NCBI GenBank assembly: GCA_001910725.1
Contig: MJGA01000079.1
Span: 1 to 49,127 of the forward strand
DNA: 49,127 nucleotides
Direction of reading: 5' to 3'
Source: Phanerodontia chrysosporium
Taxonomy: Eukaryota > Basidiomycota > Agaricomycetes > Polyporales > Phanerochaetaceae
Each line of letters opens with the position of its first letter. Within the stretch, counting starts at the first letter, position 1. The notes beneath the pieces were generated by a model. It ran no database searches and was not told the DNA's origin. It saw only the letters and a program-made list of their open reading frames with translations. Below, piece after piece: positions 41,009 through 49,127 of this stretch. Made by a program: the position numbers and the translations under genes.

Positions 41009-43817
41009 CTATTGCACGAGACATCCGCCCTTGTCGCCCTTCGAGTCGCGCCGCTTGTCGCGCGTCGTGCCCGAGACCATCGAGCGCGCGTCCTCGGTGT
41101 CGACCATCGACACGCCCGAGAACGAGGTCATCCGGGAGAGCCGTGCGTCCGTGCGCTCCCCGACGGAGACGTCCGTCTCGACGATGGAGATCGCGGACTG
41201 CCGCACCGTCTCGGGCCGGCTGTGGAAGCTCTCCGCGGTGACGGCGCTCCGCAGGCTCGCGCTTGGCGGAGACGCGCTGCTGCTCGCGACCGAAGACGGC
41301 CGTTCCTTGACCGGAGGCGGGTTGCGCCTCAGGATCGAAGTCTTCCGAGACAGGTTCTTCGACGAGGGGCTGACCGTGCCGGACTGCTCGCCATCGTTGT
41401 TGTGGTTCATGAAGGAGCGGGTGCGCTTGAAGGCAGACAAAACTTTGTAGGCTGTCGGCGGATGGCCCGGAGGAGGCGACTGTGACGGTGAAGGGTGCGA
41501 CACGACAGACGCATCGACGCTCGTCCTAGAAGTCATCCCGGCGTCGGATAGGGGAGTAGGCGGAGTGTGAATGGCGCTGTGGGCGGCGAGGAACTCGAGC
41601 GGGTTACTGAAAGCACTGTTGGGCGTCCCGCTTTCTGCATACTGGGCATACAGGAGCAGCTGGGCGCGGAGGTCGCAGGTAGGAGGGGCTTGGAGGGCAC
41701 ACCGTGAGTGGCAGATGAGGCTGCACGACTCGCATAGCACGGCATGCTTCTTCACGCTGGTGTGGCATACACGGCAGATCACCGCTGCAGAACAGCGTCA
41801 GTATCACTCTCGTCTACGGTGATGCAGCTACAACGTACGTTTCGCAAATGTCGTCTTCACAAACGAGTGCTCGCGCGGGGAAAGCGCGTCGTGCGACAGC
41901 CGACGAGAGATGGGCGACGTCGGCGCAGCGTCCGGTGTGGAGCGCGGCGTGGCACGGTCGAGCTCGGGCATCTCAACCTTGGCGAGGTACTTGATGGCCT
42001 CGGACTTCTGGATATCCGCGCTGACGCGGCGCAGGAACGGGATGCTGTCCTGCGGGCGGATCTCCTTGTTGTGCGCGGCCCAGTTCTGCTTGAGCCACTC
42101 GTGCTCGCACAGCTCCTCGGCGCTCGGGCGCATGCTGGGGTCCTTGTGGAAGCACTGGCGGAGGAAGTCCTTGAGGAGGCTCGAGCTGCTCTCGGGGAGG
42201 GGCGGCATGTCGTCTTCGACGATACGGAACATCACTGCGGACGCCCCACAGTCAGCAAAGAATACCAGCATCATGACAGTCAGCGGAACATACCGGACAT
42301 GCTGTTGGCAATGTCGCCGTACGGCGGCCGCCCCGTCAACAGCTCGATGACGGTGCACCCGAGGGACCAGATATCGGACTTGGTCGACGCGCCCTTGAGC
42401 TCGATGACCTCGGGGGCCATCCAGTTCGGCGTGCCCGCGACGTCCTTCATCTCGCGCTCCATCGCGCGCAGGTTGAGCGACACACCAAAGTCGGAGAGCT
42501 TCACGTTCCCGTTCTTGGTCGTGAGGATGTTCGCCGCCTTGAGGTCGCAGTGCACGACGTCGCTCCGGTGGAGGTAGTGCAGACCCTCGAGGATCTTGAC
42601 GACGTAGCCCGCGACGAGCCGCTCGTTCAGCTTCCCGAACGCCTTCAGGGTCTGGCCCAGCGAGCCGTTCTCGGCGTACCTGCCGGGAAGCGTCAGCATA
42701 CTTGCATAGCAGCGCAGCAGAGAGATACGCACTCAAGGACGATGCTCAGGGTGTTCTCGTCCCGGGCCATGCCCTCGTACTTGACGATGCTCGGGTGCGA
42801 CAGGCTCTTGACAAGGTCGACCTCCTTCATGAGCTGCGAAATCTCCTCCTCCTTCAGACCGTCAAGGCTGATCCGCTTCACCGCGACCATCTGCCCCGTG
42901 CTGAGGTTCAGCGCGCGGTACACCGCCCCAAACTGTCCCCTGCCAATGCAGTTCCCGAGTTGCTACAAGCCCGCTCAGCCCGCGCTCAGCTTAGACATAG
43001 TCAAGAAGACACTCACGAACTGCGTCGACGTCTTCCCATCCCCCTTCACAATCAACGTCTGCCTCACAGCACTCCCCTCATTGCGCGGCAACAGATCACT
43101 CGCACTCGCGTTTCCACTCGCGACACCAAGGTTGACCATGCTCTCGAAACGGGACCGGCGCGGCCTCGCCCCTGCGTCGTCGTACGACTGCGGGCGCGGC
43201 CGCCGGCGCGAGCTCGCGCCGTCGATCTCGCTCTGGAACCGGCCGCGCGGCATCCGCGGGCGCTGCTCGTCCCCAGCACCCGCGCCACTGCCGCCACTGC
43301 CGCCGCCGCCGCCGCCGCCTGCTGTCGCCGCGGACGTCTTCGCGACGAGGTCCGGCGGGAAGTGCACGGCCTGGGGCGGGGTCGACGACGCCTCGCCCGA
43401 GACGCGGCGGGACGACGGGAACGGGACGGAGAGCTCGTCGCTGCCCGCGTCGTCCGCGTCCGGCGGCGCAGGCCCCGCGCCGCCGGGGCGCGGGATGTAG
43501 ATCCCGTTGCGGTTCGCGGGCCCGGTGCGCGTGCTGCTGCGGCGGAGCATGATGCGCGGGCTCGGCGACGCGCTGCCGGGCGGCGCGCCGCCGTCCGGGC
43601 TCGAGTCGCGTCGGAGGAGCGCGTCCGTGCGCGGGAGCAGGCCCGGCGCGTCGACGCTGTGCCGCGAGCGGTGGCTCGGGCGCCGTGCGAACTGGGGCAG
43701 CGACTCGACGCTCCCGTTGTTTGAGCGCGGTCCGGCGCCCGAGAGCGCGAGCTTGCGCGGCGGCGAGATCGACAGGGGCGACGAGGGCGGCGAGAACTGG
43801 CGCGGGGAGCGCGATCG

Positions 43818-43848
<31 letters not shown>

Positions 43849-46808
43849 GAGGACGGCGACGGCGACGGCGGGCGGAGGTCTTCTTCGTCCAGGAACGCCG
43901 TCCCGCCCTCCTTCTGCACGGGAAACGCGTCGAGAAAGTCGTCGGGCCACTTGCCCTTCCCCAGGCGAATCGCAGACAGCTTCGGCCGCTGCGGCGTCTG
44001 CGGCTCTGCGGGGCTGTTGCTGCCGTCGGCGTGGCTGGTGCTGTGCGCGCGGCTCGTGCGGCTCGCGGCCTTGGCGCTCGAGCTGCTGTCCTCGTTCTCC
44101 TCGACGACGCGTGTGAGGTCGACGACGGCGGTCTCGCTGGGGCGGCGCTCGCGCGGGGGGCGGGGGGCCTCGCCGCTGGTGCGCCGGCGCGCGGTCTCCT
44201 CCGCAGCGGCCTTGGCGTCGGGCGCGCTGAGCGAGGGGTGCTCCGACGGCACGAACGACGTTGCCTCGGTCGTGACCGTGCGCAGCGTCCCGAAGCGGCT
44301 GTTCTGCGACTCGCTGTTCCGCCGGCTGCGCGCGTCGAGCAGGCTCGAGAGCCCCGTCGCGTCCGACATCTGGCTCGACGCGAGCGACTGCCGCACCGGC
44401 GACGACGGCGGCGGCGCGAGCGAGTCCGCGAACGACGCGCGCACAGAATCGCCGATCGACGCCCGCGTGGAGTCGGCTATCGAGGTGCGCTCGCCCGTTG
44501 TCGCGGCGCGCGGGCGCAGGGGTGAGCGGGCTGGGGGCTGGGGCATGGGGTACACGTCGTCCTGTTCGGCGTCGCTGGCGCCCTTGCTGCTCTCGAGCTT
44601 GCCCGCCGTCCTGCTGCCGTCCGAGTCTGACTCGTTGGGGCTGTCGGACCGCACTGTCGGGAGCACGGGCTGGATCGGGCTGACGCGCTTGCGGTGCGCG
44701 GACGGGCCCATCGCGGGCGGCGAGGCCGAGCGCTGCGCGGTGCTAAGGTTTGGCGTCGAAGCAGCTGCCCGGGAGAGCGTGCCGTGGCCGTAGGGACTCG
44801 TGGGCGAGCGCGGCGCCTGACCCTGCATGAACTTGGAACGGTCGACCGCCGGGAACTCTGTCACGCGCAGGAGCGCGATGATGCACTTTGCGACCCGTAC
44901 CATCGAGTCAGGTGTGCTCTCGATGAGATCGTCGCGATGGAAGAGCTCTTCGGGAGGGACGCCCAGGGACGAGCAGGCTGCGAGAAACCTGGTGACGTTT
45001 GACGTCCGCATAAACCCATCTTCGCGCCTGTCGACGCGGGAGATGAGCCCGGGATGCAGCTTGTTCACGAGCCTGGGAAGACGGGCGCAGGTTCAGTCGG
45101 CCGAGACGACCAGAAACGAAGAACGGAAGACGCACTGGCAGAGTACATAACCATCCCTCAGTGCCTCCCCAAAGTACCTTCGCTCGCGCTCCTCGCCGCC
45201 GGCACTGAGCCCGGTCGATCCCCCAGCGCCCAGACTGAGCGTGCTCGCGCTGAGGGTGCCCTGCCCGCTCTTGCCCCAGACGCGCTCGAGGCGGGCGAGC
45301 GAGCGGAGGCGCACCTCGACCTCCTCGTATTCCTTCGCGTCGAGCCCGCCGGGCTCGCGCACGGGCGACGGCGGCTTGAGCATCTCCTTGACGAGCAGGC
45401 CCGCCGCCGTGCGCACGAGCTCGCGCTGCTCGGCGCTCGCGCCCGCCGCGAGGCTCGCCGTCGACGCGTTCACGCCGCGCAGGTTGCCCAGCGGCGAGAA
45501 GTTGCGCTGCGGCGGCGACGCCGCGCGTGCGCGCAGCGCGGTCGAGGGCGAACCTGCGCGCGACGTCGTCGGCGAGACGCGCGCCGCCTCGACCGAGCGC
45601 CGCGGGAGCTCGCCTGATGGCCGGCGCGCCGATGGTGTCGGCGACGAGAGCGGGAGGTGCGACGTCGAGGCCGACGCCGAGGGCTGCCGCGCGCGGTGTG
45701 TCGGGGTGCGCGACGGCGAGCGCGCCTGCGAGCGGCTCGGCGTTGGCGAGGCGGGCGCGTTGGTGCTGGTGCTGCTGTTGGGGCTGTCGCCCGCGGGCAG
45801 GTGGCTCGTGCTTGCTGCGGCGCGCTTCGCGAGGGTCCCTGCGACGGCGTGTCCCGCGCGCGGGGTCGGCGACGGCGGGATTGAGTCTGAGGAGCGCGGG
45901 CCAGCGCGGGTGCGGCTGGTCGTTGGCGTGTCGAGCTGGGAGTCGAGGGACATGCGCCCTCGCGAGGTCCCGGCGTTGGCGAGGGACACGGACACAGGCG
46001 GTGGTCTGTGCTTGGAGGCTTTCTGTTCGCCCGTGGTGGTCGCGGACCCGTTCGTCCGCGAGTCCCGTCTCGCCACGGCTGCGAGCGGGAGGGGCCCGCT
46101 GATCTCTTTCGTGCTGATGGTGCCCTTGTCGGTGGACCGCCGTGGTGGTCGCTCGCGGGGCGGGGACACGAGCGCTGAGACGTTGGAGGACGACGCAGCG
46201 GGGAGCGCAAAGGGCTGCGAGTACGGCGACGGGAACGCCTCCGAGGCGAGATGGATGGCGGGTGAAGACATGCTTGCTTGCCGGAGCGATGGCGCCTCGA
46301 AGGTTGTATGGCCTTGGGCGCGGGCTTTGCTCTTGTCCCTATCTTTCTCCACTTTGTCCGCTTCTACCCTCGAGCCAGATGCCGCAGGGAGGCCCGCCGA
46401 TTGGGCAGCGGGTTCTTTGCCACCAGGGCGGCGAAAAGAAACCTTAGATAACATACTTGATTTCGATCGCTCTTTCGTTGCCACCACGTCCTCTGAGCCG
46501 GGAGCGGCCCTCTCCTTGCCCTTTCCCGCCGAGAGCGTGCCCACCTCGTCCACGGACGGCTTGCTGCGGAGCCTGCTGCCAGAGCGGAGGGTGTTCTCGA
46601 GTGAGGTGCGCAGGCGACTGAACGTGCGCTGTCGGCTGTCGGACTGGGAGGTGGTGGAGAGCTGGGAACTGGACGGTGGGTGCCGAGAGGAAGACGCGAC
46701 GGCTGGTCGACGAGAAGATGGCGCGTCCATGCTGGATGAAGGCGCCATATGAAAGGGATCGGAAGTGTGCAAGCTCGGTTTCTGAGAAGGTAGGACGGCT
46801 GTGGCCAT
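41009..46808 (-). CDS. CH domain - Cdc7/SepH-type kinase - C1 domain - CaaX protein
   Basis: Six exons (46808-45136, 45072-43017, 42962-42733, 42679-42294, 42234-41839, 41784-41009) sum to 5517 nt, exactly 1838 residues plus stop. The disordered Ser/Pro-rich N-terminus is followed by a calponin-homology domain (about 495-640: [35 protein letters not shown]). A long disordered linker with an 11-residue polyQ comes next. The kinase (about 1243-1510) has [31 protein letters not shown] and [13 protein letters not shown], closest to fission yeast Cdc7 / Aspergillus SepH of the septation initiation network. A C1-like zinc domain (about 1583-1620: [16 protein letters not shown]) precedes a tail ending in basic residues and CLVQ, a possible prenylation site. 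It probably controls septation or polarity at membranes. Confidence 0.87.
43819..43854 (-). repeat. CAG/CTG trinucleotide tract encoding polyQ
   Basis: A run of CTG on the plus strand encodes about 11 consecutive Gln in the kinase linker between the CH and kinase domains. It is in frame, so length changes would not disrupt the protein. Confidence 0.9.
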
Positions 46809-49127
46809 GAGCGGGCGTGTCGGTAGGGGCGGTAGGTGTCAGGCCCGGTAATCCTTGACTGTCGATCATGCGGGGTAGACGAACACGGAGGGTGGACGGG
46901 AGAGTTGAGCAGACACGATGTGCGGTCAATAGAAATGCGACGGGGAGGAGTCGCGGATGGGAGACTTACATGGACACGAGGGTAGGGTTACGTCGTGGGC
47001 TGCCGACCGAGACAAGTCCGGCGGTTCTGGAGGTGAGGAGGCCGGAAGAGGCGAGGGCGGCAGAGGACGGTCATGCAACGTGCGAAGGCATGAGTAGATT
47101 GTGACAAGGGTGCGAAGGCAGGGGAGAGAGAAGGATGGATAAGCGGATCCGGTATATGGGAGGTCAGTAGTTAGGGAAAGTGCGCACCACCAGGACGGTC
47201 ATACACAGGCGAGCGAAAGGCAAAGAAAGTCACCGAGGTCGTTTGGACGGGAGAGAGACCTGGTTATGGACAGAGTGAAAGGAGCGGGCACGGGGAGGAG
47301 AGGAGAGAGAAAGAGGATGGGAGGCAGATGTCGGCGGGCACGCTGCTTGAGCGAGAGAAGCGCTTCGGCTGAATTACGGCGCCTGATGATGGCGAGCAGA
47401 TGGAAGTGAGCTTCTTCGTGGGCGGCCTGGGCAGCGAACGGTTTGCACACTGGCAAGGACGAGCGAGCGGACGACGACAGAGGAGGATTCGGTGGCAGAA
47501 ATCGAGCTGGTCGCTGCAGGGTAGTGGCCAAAAGCGGACTAGGACAGGGGCGAGCGAAAAAAGGTGTATATTATTTTTGTGCTAAAATATGGCGCGGGGG
47601 TCGCGCGCTGGGCAGTCGCGAGTCCGAGCTGATGACAAGAGGCATTGGAGAAGCCGTGCTCGGCGGCAGCACCCGCGCGAGCCTGAGCCTGCGAGTCCGG
47701 CTGCGAGAACCCCCCAGATCGAGGTCCTTCTTCCCGTGCGCATCCCGACGCGCCTTTGATATCAGAATGACCAGAAGCCATTCCTCGGTCAGCTGCGCTG
47801 AGGCTGGCCAGAGTTGCTGCTGCTGGCTCTACCGCGGGCCGCCACAACGCGAGAGCGTGGCGCGTCCGTCGGGATGCGCTCGGATTTCAAATGCACACAA
47901 CAGACAATGACGAAATGTGCCTTGCGCGCGCATTTATCAGATAGACCTTCGCTGCACGCGCGAGCAGCCCCCAGCGCACGCCGAGCGGGCAGCGCACACG
48001 CTGGCACTGCGACAGGGGCGGCGGGACGGGGACGGCGGGAAGGGCGGGGCGGCGGCGGCGGCGAGACAACGACGGGCAATCGATGTCAATCTGCGAACCT
48101 TGCCCACCCATCGTTCTCACGGTCTCGAGGACGCGCTGCGGCAGGCGGGCGCGCGGCACTCGCGTCACGTGGAGCGTGACATGCGCGGCGACATCATTGC
48201 TCACGGTCGCTCCCTCTGCCCTGCAGGCACCGCACCCGCCGCACCCGCCGCCCGCGTCTGGCCTCGCTGCGCTGCCGCTATCTTCTGCTCGCAGGTGGAG
48301 CGTCCGCCCGCTTGGACCCAGAGAGAGGGGCCATGTCTCGGATCCGCTCTCTCCGAAAACGCGTCATACCTCGACGCAGCAGCACAAAGCTCTCTGCGTC
48401 TCCCGTACTTGCCTCAGCACGAAAGGACGAGACGCGATCCGCCCTGCCGACCGTCCTGATCCGCGCCCTGCGAGGCACTGCATGCCCGGCCGCGCACGCC
48501 AATCCCTAGGCAATCCCTCCTCCCGGGGAGGCGATGAGATCATAGCCCGGGCTGTGCAGAATGGCCTCTCGCTAGGGTGCGCCACACAGCGCGGCGCGCC
48601 TCCCGCCCGGAGCTACGCACCTGCCCTAGCGGCCGCCGCCATGCAGTGGACCCACACCCGGCATCCGTTGCCCCAGCCTGCCGTCGACCGATACTCTGTC
48701 TGACACGGCCGGGAAGCATCTGCCGATGACGAAGCACACGACCGGGCCAGGCGCTGCGGTCTGGCGGGCGCACACCGCGGGGCCGTGCGCACAGCGGGAG
48801 TCACGTCGCGCGCAGCCTGCACACGGCCTTTCACGCGCCATCAGCGAGCGAGGACGAGCGGAGCGGATCATCCGCCGGGCGGCACGGACCGTTCACCGGG
48901 GTGCAACCCTAACCCTGGCATGACGTCCACTGCCGGCGGCTTCGCGCCTGCACGCTGTCGCGCGAGACTCGGCGGGAAGGCATGGCAAGGGAAAGACATG
49001 TCTGGGCCGTGTGCTGCCAGGGCGACTAGAAGCCTCGGGAAACGGACAGCCGCAGGGGCCGCCACAAGGACGCCACCACCAGGAGTATCCACTGCTGGGA
49101 AGCACCAGGTATGTGACCATGCATATC
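46809..49127. other. 2.3-kb GC-rich region, no supported gene
   Basis: The left part is the kinase promoter and 5' UTR. The rest has many short overlapping frames on both strands typical of GC-rich DNA, with no motif, splice pattern or RNA gene that I recognise. A neighbouring gene may begin beyond the right edge. Confidence 0.5.

Noticed and set aside
43507..46752. Long plus-strand open frames (428, 503 and 340 codons) opposite the kinase gene
   Set aside because: They are antisense shadows of a GC-rich, Ser/Pro/Ala-rich coding region. They lack motifs, and the minus frame has domains and consistent splicing.
1..49127. tRNA, rRNA or CRISPR arrays
   Set aside because: I saw no cloverleaf with a convincing A/B box, no rRNA sequence and no regularly spaced repeats. 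The only tRNA-like string (27075-27086) is the Copia primer-binding site.

Overview
The window is eukaryotic and almost certainly from an agaricomycete (mushroom-forming basidiomycete) genome, plausibly a polypore. The evidence is GC-rich coding sequence, many short introns of about 45-70 nt with GT..AG ends, and a gene set typical of such fungi: a PMT4-type protein O-mannosyltransferase, OPT/ISP4-like oligopeptide transporters, a GH18 chitinase, an F-box/LRR protein, a Cdc7/SepH-type kinase, and LINE and Copia retroelements. The phylum is well supported; genus and species cannot be read from the sequence.

Layout. 1-480: start of a minus-strand gene that runs off the left edge and shares its core promoter with the orphan gene at 28.6-29.7 kb. 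1.4-4.4 kb: two tandem plus-strand alpha/beta hydrolase genes with the same eight-exon structure, both ending in the peroxisomal signal AKL. The first copy carries a 1-nt frameshift and the second is intact. 4.6-7.3 kb: PMT4 (minus). 7.3-9.8 kb: no recognisable gene. 9.8-13.0 kb: OPT transporter 1 (plus). 13.3-20.0 kb: one 2248-codon LINE ORF (minus). 21.8-27.4 kb: a GH18 chitinase (plus) split in its last exon by a 4.34-kb Copia element (minus) with matching LTRs and a CCCTG target duplication. 28.6-29.7 kb: orphan membrane-like protein (minus). About 30.7-31.0 kb: broken fragment of the F-box gene. 31.8-33.4 kb: orphan Pro/Ala-rich gene with unresolved frame changes (plus). 34.2-36.05 kb: F-box/LRR gene (minus). 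36.7-39.9 kb: OPT transporter 2 (minus), a convergent paralogue of OPT 1. 41.0-46.8 kb: a six-exon, 1838-residue protein (minus) joining a calponin-homology domain, a Cdc7/SepH-like kinase, a C1-type zinc domain and a C-terminal CaaX motif. 46.8-49.1 kb: no supported gene.

The genes do not form one pathway. They fall into wall and secretion functions (PMT4, chitinase), nutrient uptake (two OPTs), peroxisomal lipid-type hydrolysis (hydrolase pair) and septation or polarity signalling (CH-kinase). Local duplication runs through the window: tandem hydrolases, an inverted OPT pair flanking a TE-rich core, the edge orphan and its paralogue, and the F-box gene and its fragment. The points most worth checking are the CH-kinase-C1-CaaX architecture, the intron-like in-frame segment inside the LINE ORF, and the very recent insertion of an RT-deleted Copia element into a chitinase gene.
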